DNA of 64,000 bases from assembly GCF_003044445.1 (NCBI RefSeq), contig NZ_POWX01000002.1, positions 146,404 to 210,403 of the forward strand, in the 5' to 3' direction. The DNA is from Neisseria mucosa (GTDB lineage: Bacteria > Pseudomonadota > Gammaproteobacteria > Burkholderiales > Neisseriaceae). The position numbers and the translations under genes were made by a program. This document shows positions 15,716 through 24,816 of this stretch, one piece after another; the first letter of the stretch is position 1, and each line of letters opens with the position of its first letter. The notes beneath the pieces were generated by a model, which was not told the origin of the DNA, did not search any database, and saw only the letters and a program-made list of their open reading frames with translations.

Positions 15716-16093
15716 ATGATTTACGGCATAGGCACAGACATCGTTTCCCTCAAACGCATCATCCGCCTGAGCAAAAAGTTCGGACAAGCGTTTGCCGAGC
15801 GCATCCTTACGCCCGAAGAGCTGCTCGAATTTCCGCAAGCAGGCAAGCCCGTCAACTACCTCGCCAAACGCTTTGCCGCCAAAGAAGCCTTCGCCAAAGC
15901 CGTCGGCACGGGCATACGCGGCGCGGTTTCCTTCCGCAACATCGGCATCGGACATGACGCATTGGGCAAACCCGAATTCTTCTACGCCCCCGCCCTGTCC
16001 AAATGGCTGGAAGAACAAGGCATCAGCCACGTCAGCCTCAGCATGAGCGACGAAGAAGACACCGTGTTGGCATTCGTCATTGCCGAAAAATAA
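15716..16093 (+). CDS. acpS: Holo-[acyl-carrier-protein] synthase
   Basis: Transfers phosphopantetheine from CoA to acyl carrier protein. 125 residues with the metal-site motif GIGTDIV at the start and RFAAKEAFAKAVGTG in the middle, then LGKPEFF. AAGGAG precedes the ATG. The gap to pdxJ holds one DUS only. Confidence 0.97.
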   Translation: MIYGIGTDIVSLKRIIRLSKKFGQAFAERILTPEELLEFPQAGKPVNYLAKRFAAKEAFAKAVGTGIRGAVSFRNIGIGHDALGKPEFFYAPALSKWLEEQGISHVSLSMSDEEDTVLAFVIAEK

Positions 16094-16167
16094 GACAATA
16101 CCCATCGGCAGGTCGGATTCTCAAATCCGACTTTTCCGAATTTTCAGACGACCTTTTCCCCTACCCC

Positions 16168-16965
16168 ATGACCGAAGACACCCGCCCCCTTATCCGCGTC
16201 GTTGCCGGCATCCTGCTCAACCAAGACGGCGACTACCTGCTCAGTTCCCGCCCCGAAGGCAAACCCTATGCCGGATATTGGGAATTTGCCGGCGGCAAAG
16301 TCGAAGCAGGCGAAACCGACTTCCAAGCCCTGCAACGCGAGTTTGAAGAAGAACTCGGCATCCGCATCCTCGCCGCCACGCCTTGGCTGACCAAAATCCA
16401 TTCCTACGAACACGCCCGCGTCTGCCTGAAATTCCTATGGGTAAACCCCGACCAATGGACGGGCGAACCGCAATCCCGCGAAGGACAGGCTTGGTCGTGG
16501 CAAAAAGCGGGCGATTTCAACGTCGCCCCCATGTTGCCCGCCAACGGTCCGCTGCTACGCGCCCTCTCCGTCCCACGCCAGCTTCAAGGTCGTCTGAAAA
16601 CCGGTTTGCACGGACAAAACCGCAGCGGCGAATACCGCGTCGCGCCTTACTCCCTAGCCGAACCGCACCACGCCAACATCCTCATCTCAGAAACCGAGCT
16701 GCACAAGCTCGGCAAGCTGCCCCAAGCCCAAAGCGTTTGGGTATCAATACACACCCGCGAACAATGGCAACGCGTGCAAGATGCCGACGTCGTCGTTTGG
16801 CAAGTCAACGACGACGCAAGCGCACGACAAGTGCTTGAAATATTAGAACAAGGCGTATCCGTTCCGCTGATTGTCGCCGCGCCCGAAACACTGGTTTCAA
16901 ACTATCTCGACCGCTGGCTTTCAACAGGCGCACACGCAGTCCTGACCGACACCGAGGTCGTCTGA
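16168..16965 (+). CDS. Nudix hydrolase with C-terminal thiamine-phosphate-synthase-like domain
   Basis: 265 residues from MTEDTRPLIRVVAGIL. The N-terminal half is a MutT-type Nudix domain: GGKVEAGETDFQALQREFEEELGI is the Nudix box, expected to sanitise 8-oxo-dGTP. The second half (about residues 150-265: LAEPHHANILISETELHKL to STGAHAVLTDTEVV) resembles a shortened ThiE-like barrel, a known fusion in gamma- and beta-proteobacteria with unclear role. The stop TGA lies inside a DUS (GAGGTCGTCTGAAATG) and is separated by one base from the next gene's ATG. The frame is open upstream into acpS, but that part has no Nudix homology. Confidence 0.88.
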   Translation: MTEDTRPLIRVVAGILLNQDGDYLLSSRPEGKPYAGYWEFAGGKVEAGETDFQALQREFEEELGIRILAATPWLTKIHSYEHARVCLKFLWVNPDQWTGEPQSREGQAWSWQKAGDFNVAPMLPANGPLLRALSVPRQLQGRLKTGLHGQNRSGEYRVAPYSLAEPHHANILISETELHKLGKLPQAQSVWVSIHTREQWQRVQDADVVVWQVNDDASARQVLEILEQGVSVPLIVAAPETLVSNYLDRWLSTGAHAVLTDTEVV

Positions 16966-16966
16966 A

Positions 16967-17389
16967 ATGGACAAAAACCGCAAACTCCTCCTCGCAGGTG
17001 TCCTCCTCATTCTCTTCGCTACCGCCAAACTCCTACTGCTGGACTGGTGGCAAAAACAACAGCCCCAAGCCCGCGCTACCGAGTGCGACCTTATCAAAGG
17101 CTGCACCCTACCCGACGGCTCACACGTCCGCTCCACTCCCATCAGCACCCGTTCCGCCTTCGACATCACCGTCGAAAATGCCCCTGCCGAAACACAACAA
17201 GTCAGCATCAGCTTCAGCATGAAAGATATGGACATGGGCTTCAACCGCTACATGCTCAAACAGCAATCCCCGCGCACCTGGCAAGCGCACCAAATCCGCC
17301 TGCCCGTCTGCGTTGAAGGCAGACGCGACTACATCGCCGATATCACCATAGGCGGACAGACTTTTCAGACGACCTTTACCGCCCAGTAA
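16967..17389 (+). CDS. Membrane-anchored protein of unknown function
   Basis: 140 residues: [28 protein letters not shown] is one membrane helix or uncleaved signal, then a soluble periplasmic part with Cys in [15 protein letters not shown] and LPVCVEGRR that could form disulfides. The C-terminus [12 protein letters not shown] is encoded by an inverted DUS. It starts one base after the Nudix stop and is translationally coupled to it. The beta-rich character and neighbours do not show a function. Confidence 0.75.
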
Positions 17390-17433
17390 GCGTTCTACTC
17401 GTATTCTGCAAGAAAACTTTTTGGAGAAAGATT

Positions 17434-17590
17434 TATAGTGGATTAAATTTAAATCAGGACAAGGCGACGAAGCCGCAGACAGTACAGATAGTACGGAACC
17501 GATTCACTTGGTGCTTCAGCACCTTAGAGAATCGTTCTCTTTGAGCTAAGGCGAGGCAACGCCGTACTGGTTTAAAGTTAATCCACTATA
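17434..17590. repeat. Correia element, full-length (157 bp)
   Basis: TATAGTGGATTAAATTTAAATC to ATCCACTATA. It occupies part of the 533-base gap 17390-17922, which also has one imperfect DUS pair and the promoter region of the receptor gene. Confidence 0.95.
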
Positions 17591-17623
17591 TTTTCTCTTG
17601 CTATCCTTTCCCTTTATTTCACC

Positions 17624-17658
17624 AAAGGTCGTCTGAAATCCGTTTTTAGACGACCTTT
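17624..17658. repeat. Imperfect DUS inverted pair
   Basis: AAAGGTCGTCTGAAATC opposite TTTTTAGACGACCTTT. The right arm has TAGACGACC where CAGACGACC is usual, so only the left copy is a full DUS. Confidence 0.6.
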
Positions 17659-17830
17659 CTCTATGCGCTATCCCTCCATCAAAATATCCGCATCACAACA
17701 AGCCCACTCTTCCTAATACACAGGTTTCCCCTACCCTTCCCAAAATCCGCCTGCCATCAAGTTTGGCTAAAACACATCAGCAAATCCCAATCTCTGAAAT
17801 TATGATTATATGATTAATGTTCTCTTAATA

Positions 17831-17860
17831 AATGATATTCCTTGCAAATCATTATCAATT
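17831..17860 (+). promoter_or_regulatory. Fur box upstream of the TonB-dependent receptor
   Basis: AATGATATTCC and AAATCATTATC within an AT-rich region about 65 bases before the start codon. They resemble the GATAATGATTATC-type Fur operator, so iron-replete repression is likely. This is a pattern match by eye. Confidence 0.6.
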
Positions 17861-17922
17861 AATATTAGAATACGCACTCTCAAATTAACGTAACCCATCA
17901 AAACTCGTCTAGAGGAAGAACT

Positions 17923-20019
17923 ATGAAATCCCCCCATTCCCCCGCCTTCCGCTTCAGCATCATGGTGCTGGCACTGTCTTCAGGCTTTGCCCATGCTGAA
18001 AATATCAAACCCGAAGCAACAACCGAATTGAAAGAAGTCGTCGTTACCGGTACTGCCGTACCGACCCGCGTTACCCGCAACCAGCTTGACCGCGAAACTT
18101 CGACCGATTTGAAACAAGTCATGAAAGACCAAATCGGCATGGATGTCGGCGGCGGCAACGGCGTGGCGCAGTTTTACAGCATCCGCGGCGTCGGCGAAGA
18201 CAAGATTAATCTGGAAGTGGACGGCACCAGCCAATCCACCAAAATTTTCCACCACCAAAGTCGCTTCCAGCTTGACCCCGCTTTGGTGAAAAGCATCAAC
18301 GTCGAAAAAGGCACGGGCGCGGCGAGCGCGGGCTTGGGTGCGGTCGGCGGTACCATCCGCGTAACGACGGTTGACGCGAAAGACCTGCTGACCGACGGCA
18401 AACCTTTCGGCTTCAAACTCGGCGCGGGCTTGAGCAGCAATAAAGGCTCAACCGGCAACGCGGCGGTTTACGGCTATCAAAACGGCTTCGATGCCTTGTT
18501 TGCAGGCAACTTCCTCAACAACCGCGACTACAAAGACGGCAACGGCAATGTCAACCGCGGCAGTCGTCTGAAACAGCACAGCTACCTCGCCAAAATCGGC
18601 TACGACTTCAATGACGACCACGGCATCCGCCTGACCTACCGTCAGGAATACCAAAAAGGCAACCGCACCGACAAAGCCGAGTTCCAAAACGTTGACAGCT
18701 ACGTCGGCGTGGACGGCACTTATCAAAAAGAACAATCCTACAATCTGGAATACCGCGGCCGCAACGTCGGTTTCCTCGACAAAATCGACGCCAACGTCTT
18801 CCAAATCAACACCGACGACACCAAGCCGCCTAAAGGCGCGCCTTCCCCGAAAGCCCACGCCTCCGGCACGGCGCAAGGCGGCGTTCCCATCGGCCAGCTT
18901 GAGTTAAGCAAAATCAAAGCGACCGGCGCCAACCTGAACCTCGCCAGCTCCTTCGGCGACGGACACATGGTGAAATACGGCGTCAACTACCGCCACGAAA
19001 CCTCCGAGCCGTCCGACAAAGGCGCATGGCTGAAGATTCTCGGCCTGTATGACCGCGACAAAGAGAAAAAAGCCGAATACGGCGTGTACGCGGAAGGCAT
19101 CTGGAACCTGAACCCCGTTACCCTGACCACCGGCCTGCGTTACGACCATTTCAAATACAACGCTGCCAGCAAACAAAGCGCGTCCCACGGCCAGCTCAAC
19201 CCCAGCATCGGCGCAATTTGGGACATCAACGACAACTTCTCGCTCTTGGCAAACCTCAATCAGGCAAGCCGTGCGCCCCGCCTGAACGAAGCCCTGTTGG
19301 CTAACGAACGCGCAGGCGCCGCCGCCGATTTGGACAGCAACCTCAAAGCCGAAACCGCCCGCCGTGCCGAACTGGGCTTCAAATGGCGCAACGACAACTT
19401 CAACGTCAGCGGCAGCGTGTTCCACCAACGCATCAAAGACCTCATCGTCTACCGTTGGGCAAAAATCAACAACAACACCGCCTCCATTACCGAACGCGGC
19501 AAGATTTACAACGGCGGCACGCTCAAAACCTACGGCTACGAACTTGACGCATCCTACCGCTGGGGTGGCCTGACCGCGCGCGCCGGCGTGTCCTACGTCA
19601 AACCCCGTCTGAACGGCGAAATGTACTACGGCGAAAGCCCGATTCAAGCGGAAGACCACGAAAGCTCGTTCACCTTCTGGAATACCGGCCGCCAATGGCT
19701 GACCGGCCTGTCTTACCAGTTTGAAAACCCCAAACTCGAAATCGGCTGGCGCGGCCGCTACGCCCAAAGCGTGAAATACACCGACGTCGCCCGCGGACAA
19801 GGCACGATACACGGCAAGAAATCAGGCTACGGCGTACACGACATCTACGCCAACTGGCAGCCGCTGAAAAAAGACAACCTGAACGTCAACTTCGCCGTCA
19901 ACAACATCGGCAACAAGCAATACCGTTCGCACAGCCAACGCTTCCCCGACGGCAACGGTCGTACCCCTTTCTACGAGCGCGGCCGCGAGTTTGCCTTGGG
20001 TGTGAATTACCGCTTCTGA
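17923..20019 (+). CDS. FetA/FrpB-like TonB-dependent outer-membrane receptor
   Basis: 698 residues with a signal peptide ending AHA (residue 25), a TonB box in LKEVVVTGTA, an N-terminal plug (about 45-180: VMKDQIGMDVGGGNGVAQFYSIRGVGEDKINLEVDG, then FHHQSRFQLDPALVKSINVEKGTGAASAGLGAVGGTI) and a 22-strand barrel that ends in FALGVNYRF. The plug and the segment YRTGGL-like SYRWGGLTARAGVSYVKPR follow the neisserial ferric-siderophore receptor FetA rather than TbpA or HmbR. No fetB-F transport genes follow; instead a terminator and a separate surface lipoprotein gene do. Ligand unknown: a xenosiderophore or haem are both possible. Fur box upstream. Confidence 0.85.
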   Translation: MKSPHSPAFRFSIMVLALSSGFAHAENIKPEATTELKEVVVTGTAVPTRVTRNQLDRETSTDLKQVMKDQIGMDVGGGNGVAQFYSIRGVGEDKINLEVDGTSQSTKIFHHQSRFQLDPALVKSINVEKGTGAASAGLGAVGGTIRVTTVDAKDLLTDGKPFGFKLGAGLSSNKGSTGNAAVYGYQNGFDALFAGNFLNNRDYKDGNGNVNRGSRLKQHSYLAKIGYDFNDDHGIRLTYRQEYQKGNRTDKAEFQNVDSYVGVDGTYQKEQSYNLEYRGRNVGFLDKIDANVFQINTDDTKPPKGAPSPKAHASGTAQGGVPIGQLELSKIKATGANLNLASSFGDGHMVKYGVNYRHETSEPSDKGAWLKILGLYDRDKEKKAEYGVYAEGIWNLNPVTLTTGLRYDHFKYNAASKQSASHGQLNPSIGAIWDINDNFSLLANLNQASRAPRLNEALLANERAGAAADLDSNLKAETARRAELGFKWRNDNFNVSGSVFHQRIKDLIVYRWAKINNNTASITERGKIYNGGTLKTYGYELDASYRWGGLTARAGVSYVKPRLNGEMYYGESPIQAEDHESSFTFWNTGRQWLTGLSYQFENPKLEIGWRGRYAQSVKYTDVARGQGTIHGKKSGYGVHDIYANWQPLKKDNLNVNFAVNNIGNKQYRSHSQRFPDGNGRTPFYERGREFALGVNYRF

Positions 20020-20032
20020 TAGAAACGTTGAC

Positions 20033-20078
20033 AAAAGGTCGTCTGAAACCTGATTTTTGGGTTTCAGACGACCTTTTT
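20033..20078 (+). terminator. DUS-pair terminator of the receptor gene
   Basis: AAAAGGTCGTCTGAAACC pairs with GGTTTCAGACGACCTTTTTT. Confidence 0.85.
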
Positions 20079-20336
20079 TAATGTATTAGGTTAAGGGTAG
20101 ACATTTACCCCCTGCCGCCATTTTCACCCCATTACCCTTCCCTACATGGCACAATCAACCGCTCAACATTCTTAAACAACTTTTTGTCGTAAAAATCAAA
20201 CACAAACCGCCGCCAAATCACCCATCTCCCTGCAAAACACAAATAACATTTTGTTTTTGTCATGATTGTATCTATGATATTGGATTTATGCCGTTTGATA
20301 AAAACGCACTATTTCAACCAAAAAAAGGGGGACAAT
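20079..20336 (+). promoter_or_regulatory. Leader region of the surface lipoprotein gene
   Basis: AT-rich 258-base stretch between a strong terminator and the lipoprotein start; it should hold that gene's own promoter. TTTTTGTCATGATTG and TATGATATTGG could be promoter or weak Fur-like elements. Immediately before the ATG is a tract of seven A then five G (20320-20331); the G run acts as the ribosome site, so length change there could alter translation. Confidence 0.45.
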
Positions 20337-21812
20337 ATGTCTGCAATCAACACCAAAATCAAAACCATCATCCTCACCGCCATCAGCGCGGCAATCCTTT
20401 CAGCCTGCGGCGGTGGCGGTGGCGGCGATACAGCCGCACTTTCCACCGGATCAACCAGCACAGGCGGCAACGGCAGCCCTGCTAAAAACGGCAGTCCAAA
20501 CAATGCTACCCCCAGCGCAGCCAACAAAAATAATGGCAATACCGTAGCAGCAGCAACCCCTAGTCATAACCGCGCTGACAATCTCGCGGACTTGATTGAT
20601 GAAGCACCTATTGAAGCAGTAAATGGCACTACACCACTGCACACCAGTTTTATCTCCTCCGCCACTGCACAACAAGGCAATCCAAATGCCCAGTTACGTC
20701 TTACCAGAACAGCAGACGGAAAAGAATATACAGGTGATTTCTACCTTACCGACAGCAAAGAAAACAATCAAAACGGTTTAATTAGCTCATTGGACTTCAA
20801 AAACAATGACGAAGTAAAATTGGACGGCGTAGTAATTGCCAACAAAAATGCCGCTCAAGTCAATTGGACCACACCATATTCTCTGATTATGAAAGTATTT
20901 TCAGGTGGTAATACGAAAAGTGATGGTGGTCCACAAAACGGTAAGATAGATGGTGACAGCAAAAACTTTATTAATGGTCGCGCCTCAATCGACGAGAAGA
21001 TTACCGAACTGTACACTCAAATTGAAACAGCCAAAGAGACTTTGAAACAAGCTAAGGAGCAAGGCGATGTTGATGCTATCGCAAAAGCTCAGGCAAAGCT
21101 TGACGAATTGAACGATTTAGATGGTCGTCTTCGTGATATACGCCCTGTTATAGCTGCCGGAGCCAAAAGCTTGGCAGATAAATTGGCATACTTTAAAAAA
21201 GGTAACTTGGTTGCTGGAGACGGCAAACATCTCGTTTTTGACAAACGCTTCGACGGTGTGTATATCATCCAATTTACTGATGGCACACAAATCGTTATGC
21301 ACGACCCTGCCGCGGCAGGCTGGGCTTACCAAACCTTTGCATACTATTTTGATCCAAAAAACGACGTTGCATTCGGCTACCAAAGCCTGGGCGATGAAAC
21401 CAAGTTCACCGATCTGCCTGAAAAAGGTACGGCAACTTACAACGGTTTGACTACCGCCTATGTTGTGAAAGGCGACCAAGGCCGTCAGCTGACTGCAGAC
21501 GTTAAAGCTATCGTCGATTTCGGCTTGAAAGGCGTACGCTTTGAGACTTCCAATTCCCAATTCCATTCTCTTGATGACAACGGTCGCCGTGTAACTGTAC
21601 AAGGTACTGACTACGACATGAAAGGTACGGCAAAATGGGAGAACGGCAACCTCTTCCTGGGTTCTGTTGAAGCAGCCGCAGCAGGTCTGAAAGGTAATTT
21701 GAGCGGTAAATTCTACGGTGCAAAAGCTGCTGAAATCGGCGGTACTTACGGTCTGAAAAACCAAGACGGTAGCGAACACCTGATCGGTGGTTACGGCGCG
21801 AAACGTCAATAA
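20337..21812 (+). CDS. TbpB-like surface lipoprotein with helical insertion
   Basis: 491 residues from MSAINTKIKTIILTAISAA. Lipobox LSAC (Cys24) is followed by GGGGGG and a Ser/Thr/Asn/Gly-rich linker of about 60 residues, typical of neisserial lipoproteins carried to the cell surface by Slam. Residues about 222-268 form a long charged helix (ITELYTQIETAKETLKQAK, DAIAKAQAKLDELNDL), an insertion unlike TbpB. The C-terminal 140 residues (GTATYNGLTTAYV, LKGNLSGKFYGAKAAEIGGTYGLKN, LIGGYGAKRQ) form the TbpB/HpuA-type eight-stranded barrel. The gene follows the FetA-like receptor, which suggests a two-part uptake system, but it has its own promoter region. I cannot name the ligand. Confidence 0.8.
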   Translation: MSAINTKIKTIILTAISAAILSACGGGGGGDTAALSTGSTSTGGNGSPAKNGSPNNATPSAANKNNGNTVAAATPSHNRADNLADLIDEAPIEAVNGTTPLHTSFISSATAQQGNPNAQLRLTRTADGKEYTGDFYLTDSKENNQNGLISSLDFKNNDEVKLDGVVIANKNAAQVNWTTPYSLIMKVFSGGNTKSDGGPQNGKIDGDSKNFINGRASIDEKITELYTQIETAKETLKQAKEQGDVDAIAKAQAKLDELNDLDGRLRDIRPVIAAGAKSLADKLAYFKKGNLVAGDGKHLVFDKRFDGVYIIQFTDGTQIVMHDPAAAGWAYQTFAYYFDPKNDVAFGYQSLGDETKFTDLPEKGTATYNGLTTAYVVKGDQGRQLTADVKAIVDFGLKGVRFETSNSQFHSLDDNGRRVTVQGTDYDMKGTAKWENGNLFLGSVEAAAAGLKGNLSGKFYGAKAAEIGGTYGLKNQDGSEHLIGGYGAKRQ

Positions 21813-21831
21813 ACCATCCTTCAATCTGCCG

Positions 21832-21878
21832 AAAGGTCGTCTGAAAACTTGGTAAACAGGTTTTCAGACGACCTTTTT
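21832..21878 (+). terminator. DUS-pair terminator of the lipoprotein gene
   Basis: AAAGGTCGTCTGAAAACTTGG then CAGGTTTTCAGACGACCTTTTTT. Confidence 0.85.
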
Positions 21879-22009
21879 TATCGTCATTTAGACAGAAATT
21901 TCCTGCTTCGTTATTTCTATGCAAGCGGGAATGATGGTTAACAACAGAGGTTATAACGAAGATTCAATATATTCCCCATGCATTCCGCAATCTCGTACTT
22001 TTCGAAATA

Positions 22010-22116
22010 TATAGTGGATTAACTTTAAATCAGGACAAGGCGACGAAGCCGCAGACAGTACAGATAGTACGGCAAGGCGAGGCAACGCCGTACTGGTTTA
22101 AAGTTAATCCACCATA
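22010..22116. repeat. Correia element, short form (107 bp)
   Basis: TATAGTGGATTAACTTTAAATC to AATCCACCATA. It lacks the central block of about 50 bp present in the long forms (the sequence jumps from ATAGTACGG to CAAGGCGAGG). The right terminus has ACCATA instead of ACTATA. Confidence 0.93.
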
Positions 22117-22159
22117 AAATAGCAAAAGACACCGATAATTAAGCATCCTTATCATGTTC

Positions 22160-22205
22160 AAAGGTCGTCTGAAAACCTGTTTCCCGGTTTTCAGACGACC
22201 TTTTT
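22160..22205 (-). terminator. DUS-pair terminator of hisC-hisB
   Basis: AAAGGTCGTCTGAAAACCTG pairs with GGTTTTCAGACGACCTTTTT, 12 bases after the hisB stop on the minus strand. Confidence 0.75.
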
Positions 22206-22217
22206 CATTAAAGCGGA

Positions 22218-23201
22218 TTACTCTTCGCTTTGCGCTTCTTCTTTTTCAACGGCAACTTCAACGGCAACGGATTCGTCGCTCAAAGTGCCTTTGGTGGACG
22301 GGGTTTGTCCTGCCATGCGCGGATCGTATTCTGCTGCCATGCGCAGGGCGCGGCCGAAGGCTTTGAATACGGTTTCGGCTTGGTGGTGGGCGTTGCGGCC
22401 GCTGAGGTTGTCAATGTGCAGGGTCATCATGCTGTGGTTGACGACGCCGTGGAAGAATTCTTCAAACAAGTCAACGTCAAAGCGTCCGATGAGGGCGCGG
22501 GTGAAGTCGATGTTGTAGACGAGTCCGGGGCGGCCGGAGAGGTCGATGACAACGCGGCTCAAGGCTTCGTCGAGCGGAACGTAGGCATGGCCGTAGCGGC
22601 GGATACCGGCTTTGTTGCCCAAGGCTTGTTTCAGGGCTTGACCGAGTACGATACCAATGTCTTCTACGGTGTGATGGTCGTCGATGTGCAAATCGCCTTT
22701 GCAGGTGATGTCGAGGTCGATCATGCCGTGGCGGGCGACTTGGGCAAGCATATGCTCAAGAAAGGGGACGCCGGTGTCGAGACGGTATTGTCCGGTGCCG
22801 TCGAGGTTGAGGCTGAGGGTAATTTGGGTTTCGCTGGTGTTGCGGGTGATGCTGACTGCGCGGCCTTCTGCGGGCATATGGAATGCCGGTGCGGCGACTG
22901 CGGCTGCTTGGGCGGCACGCTCTTGGCGTGCGGCTTCGGCGGCAGCGGCTTTTTCTTTATCTTTGCTGTGGTCGCGGTTTAACCAGCCTTTGCGTTTGTG
23001 CATGCCGGCTTCGAGTTTGGCGGCAAGGCTGGGGCGGATGCCGCGCGCTTTTTCGTCTTCTGCCTGCTCTTCAAGGCGGCGTTTCAGTTGGGATAGGGAT
23101 GCCGCGTTGTCGTAACCGCATTTGCGGGCAAGTTTGGTCAGCGAGCCTGCTTCTTCGACAAGCTGCAGGAAATTGGCAAGGTGGAGTTGAGTGATGGTCA
23201 T
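22218..23201 (-). CDS. hisB: Imidazoleglycerol-phosphate dehydratase with N-terminal HTH-like extension
   Basis: Sixth step of histidine synthesis. 327 residues. The catalytic domain (about 115-305) has GVPFLEHMLAQVARHG, DLHIDDHHTVEDIG and NAHHQAETVFKAFGRALR, which hold the two manganese-binding His motifs. The first 75 residues (FLQLVEEAGSLTKLARKCGY, ASLSQLKRRLEEQ, RGIRPSLAAKLEAG, KGWLN) look like a repressor-type helix-turn-helix and are followed by an Ala/Glu-rich helix. I recall the same extension in meningococcal HisB. The last 25 residues are an acidic Glu/Val tail. Downstream of hisC by 29 bases, same operon. Confidence 0.92.
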   Translation of the reverse strand: MTITQLHLANFLQLVEEAGSLTKLARKCGYDNAASLSQLKRRLEEQAEDEKARGIRPSLAAKLEAGMHKRKGWLNRDHSKDKEKAAAAEAARQERAAQAAAVAAPAFHMPAEGRAVSITRNTSETQITLSLNLDGTGQYRLDTGVPFLEHMLAQVARHGMIDLDITCKGDLHIDDHHTVEDIGIVLGQALKQALGNKAGIRRYGHAYVPLDEALSRVVIDLSGRPGLVYNIDFTRALIGRFDVDLFEEFFHGVVNHSMMTLHIDNLSGRNAHHQAETVFKAFGRALRMAAEYDPRMAGQTPSTKGTLSDESVAVEVAVEKEEAQSEE

Positions 23202-23230
23202 AATTTTACTCTCTGTGAGGTTTTAAAAAA

Positions 23231-24310
23231 TCAGGCATAAAGCTTGCGGATAATATCCAGTACGGCATCGTTTTGCTCGGGACTGCCGATGGTAATGCGG
23301 ACGCACTCCGTCAAAAGCGGATGCGCGCCGTGGAGTTTCTTAATCAGGATGCGGTTTTCTTTAAGCGTGTTAAACAATGCGTCTGCATCGGGAACGCACA
23401 CGGTAATGAAATTCGCTTCGCTGGGGAAGGCTTTCAGACGACCTATGGCGGACAATTCGCTGAAAACGCGTTCGCGTTCGGCTTTTAAAATATCGATGGT
23501 CGTCTGAATCGCGTCGTGGTGTTGCAGGGCGAATTTGGCGGTCGCCAAGCTTAGTTGGTTCATATTGTAGGGCGGCAGGATTTTCGCCAGCTCGCCCATT
23601 ACGACGGGGTTTCCTGCCGCATAGCCGATGCGCAGTCCGGCAAAACCGATTTTGCTGATGGTGCGCATCACAACCAAATTTTCAACGCTGCCCGCCTGCG
23701 GCAGAAAACTGTCGCGGCTGAATGCGCCGTATGCTTCATCGACAACCACGATACCCTGCGCCGCGCGGATAATGGCTTCGACTTCTTCGCGGCGGAAACA
23801 TACGCCTGTCGGATTGTTCGGATAGGCAATGAAAATCAAAGCGGGCTGATGTTTTTCAATGGCGGATAAAACGGCGGGCAAATCAAGCGTGAAATCTTCA
23901 TTGAGCGGCACGCCGACATAATTCATACCGTACAGCTCGGCATTGTGCCGATACATCACGAAACTCGGCTCAACCGCGAGCATGGTCGCGCCTGATTGGG
24001 CAACGAGCAGGGTCAAGAATTGGATTAACTCGTCCGAGCCGTTTCCTAAAGCGATGGCGGCGGCTTCAGGAATATCGAAGGCTTTTCTTAAAGTTTCCTG
24101 CAGCCCGCTGGCGGCGGGGTTGGGATAAAGCTGAATCGGCGCTTGGGCAATCAGCCGCAGCCATTCGTTTGACAGCTCGGAAAAACGGGCAAACGGATGA
24201 TACGGACTTTCCATTGCATCCAGCTTGATGAAGCCTTCGGGCAAGTCGGCAATTCGGTAGGCGGACATGGCTTTGATGTCGTCTCGGATGAAATTAGCTG
24301 TATCTTTCAT
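23231..24310 (-). CDS. hisC: Histidinol-phosphate aminotransferase
   Basis: PLP enzyme converting imidazole-acetol phosphate and glutamate to histidinol phosphate. 359 residues from MKDTANFIRDDIKAMSAYRIAD. Fold type I signatures: LGNGSDELIQFLTLL, FIAYPNNPTGVCFRREE, VVVDEAYGAFS and the PLP-lysine in RTISKIGFAGLRIGYAAGN. The frame extends 15 codons upstream without conservation. First gene of hisC-hisB. Confidence 0.95.
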   Translation of the reverse strand: MKDTANFIRDDIKAMSAYRIADLPEGFIKLDAMESPYHPFARFSELSNEWLRLIAQAPIQLYPNPAASGLQETLRKAFDIPEAAAIALGNGSDELIQFLTLLVAQSGATMLAVEPSFVMYRHNAELYGMNYVGVPLNEDFTLDLPAVLSAIEKHQPALIFIAYPNNPTGVCFRREEVEAIIRAAQGIVVVDEAYGAFSRDSFLPQAGSVENLVVMRTISKIGFAGLRIGYAAGNPVVMGELAKILPPYNMNQLSLATAKFALQHHDAIQTTIDILKAERERVFSELSAIGRLKAFPSEANFITVCVPDADALFNTLKENRILIKKLHGAHPLLTECVRITIGSPEQNDAVLDIIRKLYA

Positions 24311-24816
24311 GATTTTCCTCCAGATTTTACAAAATAACCAACGATTCTTCCGCAATATAACACAGCTTTTTTAAATAATCACCGAAGAAATCAATAAATA
24401 ATTTACACCACCGATAAAAAGATATATTCCTTATTTATTTTTATTCAAAATCAGCTTAACCATATATTTTTAATAGATTTTAATTTTTAATATTATATCC
24501 CAAAAAATACCTGACATATATATTTTAAATTAAAAAATATCGTATTTTAGAGAACTATTTAACGTTTTATGCAATATTCAATGCAGCAATCCTTACTCTC
24601 TCATTTATTTAACTTATCTTTTAAAATGGGTAAAAATTCTGTTTATTTATATGAACTCAAGGAATGCTGTCTGATGCGGTAGATAGTATTTATTCTAGAA
24701 GACAATGACTCCAAGACAGTAAGTTTCAAGACATTGATGCACCTGATTTGTTTTTTACCGTAACGATACTTTGTTTTATAATTATGCTTTATGTATTTTT
24801 CAGAAGTCTCAACAAT
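24311..24816. other. AT-rich intergenic region
   Basis: 506 bases of much lower GC than the neighbours, with long A/T runs (24410-24580 is almost all A and T). Divergent promoters for hisC and dacB must lie here. I see no gene, no DUS and no known repeat. Confidence 0.6.

Noticed and set aside
24311..24816. Replication origin in the AT-rich gap
   Set aside because: No cluster of DnaA boxes and no dnaA, dnaN or gidA neighbours.
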